From Flavobacterium sp. UBA6135 (GTDB taxonomy: Bacteria > Bacteroidota > Bacteroidia > Flavobacteriales > Flavobacteriaceae): 61,778 nt of DNA. Every line of letters begins with the position of its first letter. The stretch's first letter is position 1. A program made the translations under genes and the position numbers. The stretch lies in contig NZ_DIVJ01000017.1 of assembly GCF_002428305.1 (NCBI RefSeq), forward strand, positions 1 through 61,778. The letters run 5' to 3'. Under the pieces are notes generated by a model that saw only the letters and a list, made by a program, of their open reading frames with translations, made no database searches and was not told the DNA's origin. Below are positions 16,760-28,000 of this stretch, piece by piece.

Positions 16760-17974
16760 ATGTCAGTTTTAAAAGGGAAAAAAATACTACTAGGAGTTTC
16801 TGGTGGAATTGCCGCTTATAAAACTGCATTCTTAGTTCGATTATTAATAAAATCAGAGGCAGAAGTCAAAGTAATTATGACTCCTGCCTCTAAAGATTTT
16901 GTAACACCCCTAACGTTATCAACGTTATCAAAAAATCCTGTTCATTCTGAATTTCTAAATGAAGAAGAAGACGGAAATCCTTCCTGGAATAATCATGTGG
17001 ATTTAGCTTTGTGGGCAGATTTAATGCTTGTGGCTCCCGCTACAGCAAATACGCTATCTAAAATGGCAAATGGCAATTGCGATAATTTGTTAATTGCTAC
17101 CTATTTGTCTGCAAAATGTCCGGTTTATTTTGCTCCGGCAATGGATTTGGATATGTATAAACATCCTTCAACAATTTCCAGTTTTTCAAAACTAAAATTA
17201 TTCGGGAATACTATAATTCCGGCTGAATCAGGAGAATTGGCAAGCGGACTTTCAGGCGAAGGAAGAATGGCAGAACCTGAGAATATTGTTGCATTTCTTG
17301 AAAACGATTTATCACAGAAATTGCCACTCAAAGGAAAAAAAATACTAATTACTGCCGGTCCAACATACGAAGCAATAGATCCTGTGCGTTTTATAGGAAA
17401 TCATGCAACCGGAAAAATGGGATTTGATATTGCAGCAGAAGCAATTCAACAAGGAGCAGAGGTGGTTTTGGTTTCCGGACCAACATCATTAAAGCCTTCC
17501 AATTCAGGGATTCAGTTGATTAGAGTTACAAATGCAGCTGAAATGTTTGAAGTTTCAAACAAACATTTTGACGAATCAGATGTGTTTATTGCCGCAGCCG
17601 CAGTTGCGGATTATAAACCAAAAAATGTAGCTCAACAGAAAATTAAAAAGTCGGATGATGCATTTTTTATTGAATTAGAAAAAACAACAGACATACTGGC
17701 AACATTAAGTTTGAGAAAAAAGAAGCAATTGGTTGTGGGTTTTGCATTGGAAACAGAAAATGAAATTGAAAATGCAAAATTGAAAATTCAGAAAAAAAAC
17801 TTAGATTTGATAGTTTTAAATTCGTTAAATGATAAAGGAGCCGGATTTGGTCAGCCAACCAATAAAGTAACTTTTATTGATAAAGATTTTAAAATAGAAG
17901 CCATGCCATTAAAATCTAAAGAAGAAGTGGCAAAAGATATTTTAAATAAGGTAATACACTATTTATATGCGTAA
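16760..17974 (+). CDS. coaBC: Bifunctional phosphopantothenoylcysteine decarboxylase/phosphopantothenate-cysteine ligase
   Basis: CoaBC carries out two consecutive steps of coenzyme A synthesis: ligation of cysteine to 4'-phosphopantothenate, then FMN-dependent decarboxylation. The 404 residues split into CoaC (about 1-190: GVSGGIAAYK, the catalytic His in NNHVDLALWAD, APATANTLSKMANG, FAPAMDLDMY, and GEGRMAEP) and CoaB (about 195-404: ITAGPTYEAIDPVRFIGN, AAAVADYKPK, GFALETEN). Its start is 4 bases after rpoZ and its end overlaps porD by 8 bases, so translation is probably coupled. CoaE, the last CoA enzyme, is also in this window at 42714. Confidence 0.97.
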   Translation: MSVLKGKKILLGVSGGIAAYKTAFLVRLLIKSEAEVKVIMTPASKDFVTPLTLSTLSKNPVHSEFLNEEEDGNPSWNNHVDLALWADLMLVAPATANTLSKMANGNCDNLLIATYLSAKCPVYFAPAMDLDMYKHPSTISSFSKLKLFGNTIIPAESGELASGLSGEGRMAEPENIVAFLENDLSQKLPLKGKKILITAGPTYEAIDPVRFIGNHATGKMGFDIAAEAIQQGAEVVLVSGPTSLKPSNSGIQLIRVTNAAEMFEVSNKHFDESDVFIAAAAVADYKPKNVAQQKIKKSDDAFFIELEKTTDILATLSLRKKKQLVVGFALETENEIENAKLKIQKKNLDLIVLNSLNDKGAGFGQPTNKVTFIDKDFKIEAMPLKSKEEVAKDILNKVIHYLYA

Positions 17975-18854
17975 TGTTATACTAGTTTTTTTATGTTTTT
18001 GTTTTACAACAATTTCTGCACAGGAATTGAATTGTGAAGTTAAAATAAATTCAGATCGTGTAACCGCGACAAATCAGCAAATTTTTAAAACATTGGAAAC
18101 ATCGTTAAATGAATTTGTAAATAAAACAAAATGGACCAATCAAACTTTCAAACAAAATGAGCGTATTGAATGTTCCATGTTTATCAATGTGGCTGAATTC
18201 AATGCTAATGCATTTTCTGCAACCATTCAAGTACAGGCTTCCAGACCGGTTTATAATAGTTTGTATTCCACACCAATTTTCAATTTTAATGACAAGGATT
18301 TTAGTTTTAGATATGTTGAATTTGAAAATTTATTTTTTAATCCCAATTCATTTGATTCAAATTTAGTGTCTGTTTTAGCGTATTATGTTTACATCATTTT
18401 AGGTGTTGATGCGGATACTTATACCTTAAATGGAGGAACAAGTTATTTTGAACAAGCTCAGGCAATCGCTGCAATTGCTCAAACCGGCGGTTATAAAGGA
18501 TGGGGCCAATCTGATGGATTTCAAAACCGTCATTTTTTGGTAAATGATTTATTGTCAAATACCTTTGATCCAATTAGAGAAACCATGTTTCAGTATCATT
18601 CAAAAGGATTGGACTTGATGGCAGATAATTTGAAATTAGGCAAAGAGAATATAAAAGCATCGCTTATGAACTTGAGCAATGTGCACAATGTGCGACCAAA
18701 TGCTTTTTTAACACGTGTGTTTTTTGATACCAAATCAGACGAAGTGGTTTCTGTTTTTTCTGGTGGACCTGTTGTGAATATTGCAGATTTAGTAGATAAC
18801 TTAAATCGTGTATCGCCGTTAAATTCTTCAAAGTGGACATCTGTTAAGTTTTAA
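17967..18854 (+). CDS. porD: Type IX secretion-associated protein PorD (DUF4835)
   Basis: A 295-residue exported protein (signal peptide ends ISAQ) that matches the DUF4835/PorD family, linked to the T9SS in Porphyromonas and conserved in Flavobacteriia; its exact role is not settled. Recognisable segments are ELNCEVKINSDRV at the mature start, the SATIQVQASRPVYNS block, DKDFSFRYVEFENLFF, and SVLAYYVYIILGVDADTY. The gene overlaps coaBC by 8 bases. Four T9SS cargo proteins lie 3-23 kb downstream, but none of the core secretion genes (porK/L/M/N, sprA) are in the window. Confidence 0.87.
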   Translation: MRNVILVFLCFCFTTISAQELNCEVKINSDRVTATNQQIFKTLETSLNEFVNKTKWTNQTFKQNERIECSMFINVAEFNANAFSATIQVQASRPVYNSLYSTPIFNFNDKDFSFRYVEFENLFFNPNSFDSNLVSVLAYYVYIILGVDADTYTLNGGTSYFEQAQAIAAIAQTGGYKGWGQSDGFQNRHFLVNDLLSNTFDPIRETMFQYHSKGLDLMADNLKLGKENIKASLMNLSNVHNVRPNAFLTRVFFDTKSDEVVSVFSGGPVVNIADLVDNLNRVSPLNSSKWTSVKF

Positions 18855-18939
18855 ACTTGTTCATACAATCTTTATTTTATAGTTATTTTTTTAATAGATT
18901 TTAAGTACATTGCATTTGGATTTTTTGAATCAAAATGAA

Positions 18940-20592
18940 ATGCTAACGTCTTTATCTATAAAGAATTATGCCTTAATTGAAAAATTGTCTATTGATTTTT
19001 CAAAAGGGTTTTCAATCATTACCGGCGAAACCGGTGCTGGAAAGTCTATTCTATTAGGTGCATTAGGTTTGGTCTTAGGGAAACGTGCCGATCTTAATTC
19101 CTTAAAAAATAAAGATGAAAAGTGCATTGTTGAAGCTGGTTTCCAAATTGAAAAATATAATTTGCGTTCGTTTTTTGATGAAAATGATATAGATTTTGAA
19201 GAACAAACTATCATTAGAAGGGAAATTTTACCAAACGGAAAATCCAGAGCTTTTATTAATGACAGTCCGGTTTCACTTCAACAAGTTTCAGAATTAGGAG
19301 CTTTTCTGATAGATGTTCATTCGCAACATCAAACCCTTGAAATTACTGAGTCAAAATATCAATTTGATATGATTGATGCTTTGTCAAATCAGCAAAATAA
19401 TGTTGCAGATTTTTACTCTAAATTGCAAACTTTAAAGAGTTTTGAATCCGATTTAGAACAACATAAACTTTCTTTACAAAGCCAACTCAAAGAACAAGAT
19501 TACACTACTTTTCTATACAATGAATTGGTTGCATCTGACCTCAAAATTGGAATTCAGGAAGAACTTGAAGAAGAGTTGTCCAAACTATCAAATGTTGAAT
19601 TAATCAGAGAACAGCTTGAAAAAGCAATTGCACTATCTGATAATGAACAATTCGGAATTTTACAAAATCTAAAAGAAGTAAAAAATCTTATTTTTAAAAT
19701 AAGTGCCATTTCACAGCATTATGCTCAAATTCATGAAAGGTTGGATTCTGTTCAAATTGAATTTAAAGATATTTTAGATGAAATGAACATTTTGTCTGAT
19801 GCAGTTGTTTTTGAACCGGAACAATTGGAATCCATTAATTCAAAATTACAATTGATTTATTCTTTACAAAAAAAGCATCAAGTTCAAACCATTGAGGAAT
19901 TGTTAGAAATTAAAAATTCACTTGAAGTTAAAGTTGATTCTGTTGCCGCACTTGAAAGCGAAATAAGCCAATTGGAAGAAAAAATTTCAGCGTTAAAGAA
20001 TGAATTGCGTTCAATAGCTCAAAACATCAGAAAAAACAGATTGGCTAATATTCCAAAATTAGAGTCTCAATTGGTTGACGTTTTGAAGCTTTTAGGAATG
20101 CCAAATGCTCAAATCAAAATTGAGTTAGAAGAAACCATTGCATTTAATAATTTTGGACAAGATGCTATTCAATTTTTGTTTTCTGCAAATAAAGGCTCTG
20201 ATTTAGGGACATTAAAAAAAGTGGCTTCTGGTGGTGAAATGTCTCGTTTGATGTTAGCTGTAAAAGCAGTGCTGTCCAATTATTCGCAATTGCCAACCAT
20301 CCTTTTTGATGAAATTGACACAGGAGTTTCCGGAGAAATTGCAGATAAAATGGGAGAGATAATGAAAGAAATGAGCAAGAACATGCAAGTTTTTGCTATA
20401 ACCCATTTACCTCAAATTGCAGCAAAAGGGGATGAGCATTTCAAAGTGTATAAAACCAGTGTTAATGATGCAACGCAAACTCAAATTGAATTATTAAATT
20501 CAGAAAACAGAATAATTGAAATTGCACAAATGTTATCGGGTTCATCCGTATCAGATTCAGCAATAAATCATGCAAAAGCCTTATTGAATTAA
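18940..20592 (+). CDS. recN: DNA repair protein RecN
   Basis: RecN is an SMC-like ATPase that acts on DNA double-strand breaks. From the ATG at 18940 the protein is 550 residues; an in-frame TTG at 18910 precedes it but lies by a -7-like TGCATTTG (18911-18918) and adds a tail absent from the family. Walker A is GETGAGKS (29-36), Q-loop region HSQHQTLE follows, two coiled-coil arms span about 150-370, and the C-terminal half has the signature ASGGEMSRLMLA, Walker B TILFDEIDTGVSG and FAITHLPQIA. It follows porD in the bamD-rpoZ-coaBC-porD-recN order usual for flavobacteria. Confidence 0.95.
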   Translation: MLTSLSIKNYALIEKLSIDFSKGFSIITGETGAGKSILLGALGLVLGKRADLNSLKNKDEKCIVEAGFQIEKYNLRSFFDENDIDFEEQTIIRREILPNGKSRAFINDSPVSLQQVSELGAFLIDVHSQHQTLEITESKYQFDMIDALSNQQNNVADFYSKLQTLKSFESDLEQHKLSLQSQLKEQDYTTFLYNELVASDLKIGIQEELEEELSKLSNVELIREQLEKAIALSDNEQFGILQNLKEVKNLIFKISAISQHYAQIHERLDSVQIEFKDILDEMNILSDAVVFEPEQLESINSKLQLIYSLQKKHQVQTIEELLEIKNSLEVKVDSVAALESEISQLEEKISALKNELRSIAQNIRKNRLANIPKLESQLVDVLKLLGMPNAQIKIELEETIAFNNFGQDAIQFLFSANKGSDLGTLKKVASGGEMSRLMLAVKAVLSNYSQLPTILFDEIDTGVSGEIADKMGEIMKEMSKNMQVFAITHLPQIAAKGDEHFKVYKTSVNDATQTQIELLNSENRIIEIAQMLSGSSVSDSAINHAKALLN

Positions 20593-20651
20593 TTCACAAT
20601 AGTAACTATTTAAACTTTTATCAAAAAGGGTAAACCTTAAAATTTATACAT

Positions 20652-21842
20652 ATGATTATAGAACCAAGAATGCGAGGATTTATTTGTTTAACAGCTCACC
20701 CTGATGGTTGTGCTCAGAATGTTAAAAATCAAATTAATTATGTAAAATCAAAAGGAAAAATTGATGGAGCAAAACGTGTTTTAGTTGTTGGTGCATCCAC
20801 AGGTTTTGGATTGGCCTCAAGAATATCAAGTGCGTTCGGATGTGATGCTGCAACGGTTGGTGTGTTTTTTGAAAAACCACCTGCCCCTGGAAAAACAGCA
20901 ACACCAGGATGGTATAATTCTGCAGCATTTGAAAAAGAAGCTACTGCAGCAGGTTTGTATGCTAAGAGTATTAATGGAGATGCTTTTTCAGATGAAATTA
21001 AGCAACAAACTTTAGATTTGATAAAAGCAGATTTGGGTCAAATTGACTTGGTAATTTACAGTTTGGCATCTCCGGTTCGTTTACATCCAAAAACCGGTGT
21101 GTTACATCGATCAGTTTTGAAACCAATTGGACAAACTTTTACAAATAAAACGGTAGATTTTCATACCGGGAATGTGACTCAAGTTTCAATTGAACCGGCC
21201 AATCAAGAAGATATTGATAATACAGTTGTAGTAATGGGTGGAGAAGATTGGGCAATGTGGATGGATGCTTTGTCGGAAGCAAATTTATTAGCAGAAGGAG
21301 CAACTACTTTGGCTTATTCTTACATCGGACCAGCGGTAACTGAGGCCGTTTACAGAAAAGGAACAATCGGAAGAGCTAAAGATGATTTGGAAGCTACAGC
21401 ATTTAAAATTACAGATAAATTAAAGTCAATTTACGGCAAAGCATTTGTCTCAGTAAATAAGGCATTGGTAACTCAGGCGAGTTCGGCAATTCCTGTTATC
21501 CCGTTATATATTTCGTTACTATATAAAATCATGAAAGCGGAAGGAATTCACGAAGGTTGTATTGAGCAAATTCAGCGTTTATATAGTGATAGATTATATC
21601 ATGGTAATGAAATTCCAACAGATGAACAAGGAAGAATAAGAATTGATGATTGGGAAATGCGTAATGATGTTCAAAGTCAAATAGCAGCTTTATGGGTAGA
21701 ATCCACTACAGAAAATTTGGCAGCCATAGGAGATCTTGCAGGATATAAGCAAGATTTCTTGAATCTTTTTGGTTTTGGATTTGATGGAGTAGATTATTTG
21801 AAAGATTCGGATGAGATGACTTTAATTCCTAGTATAGAATAA
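20652..21842 (+). CDS. fabV: Trans-2-enoyl-ACP/CoA reductase FabV
   Basis: FabV makes the last reduction in each round of fatty-acid elongation, using NADH; it is a triclosan-insensitive alternative to FabI. The 396 residues begin with the conserved MIIEPRMRGFICLTAHP and contain the nucleotide-binding GASTGFGLASR and the Y-x8-K active site, Y234 and K243, in YRKGTIGRAK. SYIGP lies just before. Length agrees with the family. It lies 59 bases after recN; no terminator or clear promoter is visible between them, so cotranscription is possible. Confidence 0.96.
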   Translation: MIIEPRMRGFICLTAHPDGCAQNVKNQINYVKSKGKIDGAKRVLVVGASTGFGLASRISSAFGCDAATVGVFFEKPPAPGKTATPGWYNSAAFEKEATAAGLYAKSINGDAFSDEIKQQTLDLIKADLGQIDLVIYSLASPVRLHPKTGVLHRSVLKPIGQTFTNKTVDFHTGNVTQVSIEPANQEDIDNTVVVMGGEDWAMWMDALSEANLLAEGATTLAYSYIGPAVTEAVYRKGTIGRAKDDLEATAFKITDKLKSIYGKAFVSVNKALVTQASSAIPVIPLYISLLYKIMKAEGIHEGCIEQIQRLYSDRLYHGNEIPTDEQGRIRIDDWEMRNDVQSQIAALWVESTTENLAAIGDLAGYKQDFLNLFGFGFDGVDYLKDSDEMTLIPSIE

Positions 21843-22060
21843 TTTTTAACTTGAGATACTTGTTTGAATTTGAATTAAATAGATTGAATAAGTAATAGTA
21901 CATGAGGTGCTCACAGTTTTATAAATTTCGAAAATAAGTAAATGCTATTTTTGCAATTTTTGGCTTCATATTTTTTTAACTTATTAAAGTTATTAACATA
22001 TTGCTGTTGTATTGATAAAATTTTTACATTTATAAACAATAATTAAAAAATTTTATTAAT

Positions 22061-25000
22061 ATGATTAAACTTTACACAAAATCTTGTGAGTCATTACGAA
22101 AATCTATTTCTGTTATGACAAGGTTTAAAAAAAGAATCACATCGAGTGGAGGAATTTCTGCTTGTTTGGTTCTTTTTTTATTTTTCAGTTTGAGTCCAAA
22201 TATTTTGGCTCAAAACGTTACAAATTATGCGTATGTAACTGGAACGGACGCTTCCTTAGCCTTGGACAAGAATAGTAATTCTTTGGACATGGCAACTGCT
22301 ACAACCCAAATATATGGGGGTGATGTAGATGTTTACGGCACCGCTATTCTTCAAAATCTTGGTTTTGATTTCATATTTATGGGCGTTCCTTATAGTCAAT
22401 TTAGCTGCAACCCTGATGGGCAAGTTCGATTAGGAGCTTCTGTATTTACTGGTGGACATACTAGTTCTGCTACTGCAAATTTACCTTTAATAATTGTAAA
22501 TAATGTAGATGGTAAAACGGATATTAGTGGTAAAGTCCATTACAAAGTGTTCGGTTCAGCTCCTAATAGAGTGATGGTTTTGGAATGGAAAGATGTTTGG
22601 ATTCAATGGAATGGTGCAACAACTACTTTTTCAACATACCAATTAAGATTGTATGAAGGAACCAATGAGATTGAAATGGTCTATGGAAGGATGTATAACA
22701 ATGCAACCACTGCTCAAACTAATACTGTAGGTTTTTCATCGAGTAACACTTCTGGTACAGTTGGTGTACTAACTACATTAAATACCACGCCTGCATTTGT
22801 TGGGAATGTAACTTCTTATACTACAACTTCGTTTCCAGCTACCTCAGATATGGTTAATCTAAATTCAACAACTGATGGTAGTAGAAGGTTTTTTAGATTT
22901 TCACCAAATACAACTATTACGGGTTCTGTTCAAAATCTAACATTTTCTGCAATAACACCATCAACAACTACAGTTAATTGGGAAGATAATACAACAAATG
23001 AAGTAGGTTTTGCTATACTAAGAGCCACTGATGCCGCATTTACACAAAATGTACAGTCTTTTTTTGTTAGTTCAACCTCAGTAGGAACAACAGGAACTGC
23101 ATATAATTTACCTCAAACTGGTTTATCGCCAAGTACTACCTATTTTTACAGAGTTTATGCTTCGGTTGAAGGTGGCATTTCTACTCCTTTAGCAAATAGT
23201 CAAGCAACATCTGATGCAGCTGTTTATTATTGGGTAGGGCCTAATAATGGATTGTGGAATACTTTTGAAAATTGGAACACTTCCGCCGACGGAACTGGTT
23301 CGATACCTGTCGCATGGTCTACTACCGATGTACATATAATTGATGGAGAAGGAACTACTCTGGGTGGAGATTTAACAATTTCTGTTGATAGGGCAAGTTT
23401 TACTATAGGTCAATTTTTAATTACTGGCAATACAAATTTAACCTTGCAGTCAAGTATTACTACTACTAGAGTCTTGACAATTTCAGGTGGTACAGGTGAT
23501 GACTTCGTAATTGAAAACGCAAGTTCACTAAATTTAACTAACGCAAATAACAGAGTGTCATTTGTTTTTACGGGAAGTGGTAATACAGGTTTAATAGCAG
23601 GTAATTATACAGCATCTGGAGGTACAACAACTCCAAATAATTTCACAACTACGGGAGGTACTGGGACTTTAGTTAGAGTTGCATCAACTGGGGTTGTTAC
23701 TTCAAATATAAACGGAAGCACTTCTGGCTTTGTAGGTAGTGTGGCTACTTTGATTTTTGAAAATGGCAGTAATTGGATACATCAAAACAGTACAACTGTA
23801 AATTATATTCCTGCAGCTACTTGGGAAGCCAATGCTACAGCAACTCTAAATGGGAATACTACAGGAACTTCTTTGACTTCTACTTCACCGTCTTTAGGAA
23901 ATTTAATAGTTAATACAACTGGTTCTACGGCAACTTTAAGTGCTTTTACAACTGCTCAAAGAATTATTCAAGGTGATTTAACGGTAAATAATACTGGGAC
24001 TGGTAGGTTTAGAACTGTTACTTCAGGGGTTTTACAAGTAAATGGAACTATAAACCTAAATGGTGGTATTTTTGAGGTGGCTAATGGTGCAGGTGCTATA
24101 ATAGCAAAAGGAAATGTTTTGGTAGGGCCTGGAGCAACTTTGGATGTAAATCAAGGAATTTTACAGATAGAAGGGAATTTGGTAAATAATGGTTCTATTT
24201 TGAGTAGTGAAACCACTACTTCATCATCTAGAATTAATTTTGTGCTTTCTCCTAATGCACAATCAGTTTCTGGTTCTGGATCTTTTACAGGAAGAGTCTC
24301 TGGTGTTGGAGTTAGTAATCCGTTAGGATTGACTATTTCTACACCTGTATTAACTCAGAGAGTTAACTTGTTTACAGGTGGTGTAGTAGGTTCATCTAAT
24401 ATTACTATAGGTACAGGTGCGGCTTTACCAGCTACTGTTCAAATTGGAACAGCTAATAATACAAACCCTGGTGGAAATTTTGATACTTCACCAATTTTTG
24501 ATTTAGGAACAGGTACTTATACAGTTTTATATTTAGGTGAAACAACACCGAGAACTACTGGTTTTGAAATACCTTCATCAAGAAGTATTACCAACTTATT
24601 TTTAGATAATTCCAATGGTTTAACCATTGCTGGAGGTCCTCTAGAGGTTACTGTTGGTTTAACTTTGACCAATGGATTGGTGAATTCTACTTTGGCAAGT
24701 CACATTGTACACGGTTCTGCTACTGCAGCTGGTACATTAACTGGAGGATCTGCAACATCATATGTTAATGGTCCAATTGTTAGAACAATCAATGATGCTA
24801 ATGCCAATTCTAACTATGTTTTATTTCCTGTTGGGAAAGCAGGTTCTTATAATCCAGCTTGGTTGGCTCCTTCAACAACAGCTGCTTCTAGATTTGTTGT
24901 AGAAGCTTTTGATAGCAACATTGGCACCGCAGATGCATCAATTTCAAATTTATCTAATACCAGAAGATGGGAGGCAATCAAAGCAACTGGTTCTTTTAAT

Positions 25001-28000
25001 GATATAAATGTGAGATTAGCAGATGCAACTTTATTAAGTGATAATGTTATTGCACACGCAGCTTCTGCAAGTGGTGTTTACAGTGCTCCTTTTGGAAGTG
25101 TAAATACTTTTGTTGCTGGAGCACCAAATACAATTCAATCTCAACTGGCAGTTAACGAAGTAGATTATGCTGGGTTTTTATCCTTCGCAACTTCTAATGC
25201 TTGTACGGGAGCTCCTGCACCAGGTAATACGGTTGCTTCAAACACTTCAATTTGTTTAGGAGAAAGTGTTACTTTATCCTTGCAAAATACTGATGCTGGG
25301 ACAGGAATTACTTATCAGTGGTATTCTTCTCCAGATGGAGTAACTTATACTCCAATTGATTTAGCTACATCCAGCACTTTAAATGTAACTCCTACTATGG
25401 TAACTTATTACCAAAATGTAGTTACGTGTACTAATAGCAGTCAAAGTACAACTTCTACCCCAATCATGGTTGATTTTGATAACTCAATAGTAAGTACTAC
25501 TCCTGATACTATTTGTGGAGAAGGTCAGGCAGATTTATCAGCAACCGCTTCCTCAGGATCTACGGTTCGTTGGTATGATGCATCAACCGCAGGAAACTTA
25601 TTAGGTAGTGGTTTTAATTTCACTACTCCAAATATAAATACTACAACTACTTTTTATGCTGCTGCACAAACATCTACTGCAGGTCTATTGACTCTAGGTT
25701 CAGGTGCAACAAATTCATCTGCTGTTGCAGCTTCGTTTTTCCCTGGATTCTGGGGAGGTGCAAAAACACAATATATAATTCGAGCATCTGAATTAGCAGC
25801 TTTAGGTTTGTCACCAGGGCCTATTACAAGTTTAGGGTTTGAACCTACGACCTCTGGTCAAACTTATCAAGGATTTTTTGTTTCTATTGGGCATACTATG
25901 CAAAGTGTTGCTTCAAGTAGTTTTGTTAGTAGTGGTTTGACTCAAGTTTTTGAAGGGTCTGAAGCAGACAATGGATTTACACCTACTGCTAATGTAGTGA
26001 ACACATTAAATTTTTCTACCCCATTTGTTTGGGATGGAACTTCCAATGTGGTTGTATCTATTTCATGGAGTAGAGTACCTGCTGCAACAACATCAACAGC
26101 ATCTACTATGAAAGTGGATAATGTAGGATTTGTTTCAACAGTTTATCATCAAGCGGATAATTTAACACCTGCTCAAATGTTGGCAATTACAACATCAGGT
26201 GCTTCTACACCAACATCTTCAAACCGTCCTAGATTCTTTATAAATGGTCAATTGTTGTGTTCCTCTCCAAGAGTTCCAGTTATTGCAACTGTAACTTCAG
26301 GACCAACGTTTACATTGAGTTCAAACATTCAAACTATATGTAATGGAGAAACTACTCCTGCTGTAACTATTACAGCTGGTGCTGGAGATTATGATACATA
26401 TGTATGGAATCCATCTATTGGAGTAAGTGGGAATGCTACTTCAGGTTGGTCGTTTAGTCCTTCTGTTTCAACCAATTATGTTTTAACAGCATCACAGTCT
26501 TCAGGAAGCCAATGTCAAACGTCTACTAATGTGCAAGTAAATGTAAATAATTTACCATCTACATTGGTTCTTAACCCTACTTCAGCTGAAACGTGTGAAA
26601 ATGAAGTTGTACAAGTTTCTGTATCTGGTGGGCAGATAGGTGTTGCAGGTAAATTAGGAAGCGGAACATCTACTAATACAGCGTCAACTCCTTTTAAAGG
26701 ATTTTTTGGAGGTAACAAGACACAAGCTTTGTACACAGCTGCAGAATTATCTGCACTAGGTGTTTTAGCGGGTGAAAGTATAAATAAAATTGGTTATTTA
26801 GCTTTAGCAGGTACTCCAATTGTATTAAATGATTTTCAAATTAAAGCTGGATTTGTTACTGAAAGCTCAGTTTCATCAACCTTTATAGCTGGAGCTACTA
26901 CTCAAGTTTTTGGGCCCGTAAATTATACTCCTTCAGGCTCTGGAGCAATGGAATTTACTTTTGCTACACCTTTAGTGTGGGATGGTGTTTCTAATTTACT
27001 TATAGAGACGTGTTTTAACAATAATAATGGTGGCGGAATATCCGCAAACTCTATTTCTGTTGAGTCAACAACGGTGGCGGCTGGTTTAATCACATTTTTG
27101 TCACAAGACAATAATGCTACCGTTTGTACCAATAATACACCAGGAGCATCTACTTTACGACCAAACTTATTGATATCTACACTTGAGGAGTATGATTTTG
27201 TATGGTCTCCGGCAACTAATTTGTTTACAGATGCCCCAGCAACTATTGCTTATATAGCAGGAAGCAATGCATCAACGGTTTATTTCAAAGGTAATACTAC
27301 TGCAAATTATACTGTAACAGTTACATCAGCTTCGCAATGTTCTACCTCAGCAAATATTGAAATAGTAGTTAATCCAACTCCATCAGCTCCAACTGGAGAT
27401 GCTGCTCAAGATTTTTGTGATGATACTTTGGCTGATTTAGTTGTTGTTGGAACCAATGTAATATGGTATGATTTAGCAACTGGCGGTAATGTGTTGCCTA
27501 ATTCAACTACCTTGGTTGATGGAGCAACTTATTATGCTTCGCAAACAGTTAATGGATGTGAAAGCACAAGTAGACTTGCTGTTACAGTAACTGAAGATTG
27601 TCCAATTGCAGGCTGTTTAATAGCTACATATGGTCAATGGCCTTCAGGGCCTATAACACCGGCAACTTGTGATGGTGTAACCGTTAACGAGGTAACACCT
27701 GAAGGTTGGGCTGGAGAATATTCTAGAATAAATGTGGTTTCTGGACAGACATATACATTTAGTAGTTCAGTGTCTTCAGATTTCATAACAATAGGAAATG
27801 CAGATGGTACAACAGTGTTTGCTTCAGGAACAGGAAGCGTTACTTGGGTTTCAACAGTAACAGGTCAAATAAGATTCTACACCCATGTAAATGCCGCATG
27901 TGGAGATGCTATGGTAGAAAGAACACGTTCTATAATTTGTGGAATTCCTTCAACTGATGCACCTGACTATGTGAGTCTACAATGGCCTCCTTCTATTAAC

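Noticed and set aside
26515..27132. Minus-strand ORFs inside the giant surface-protein gene
   Set aside because: They follow the low-complexity Thr/Ser codons of the plus-strand gene and lack start context or family motifs.
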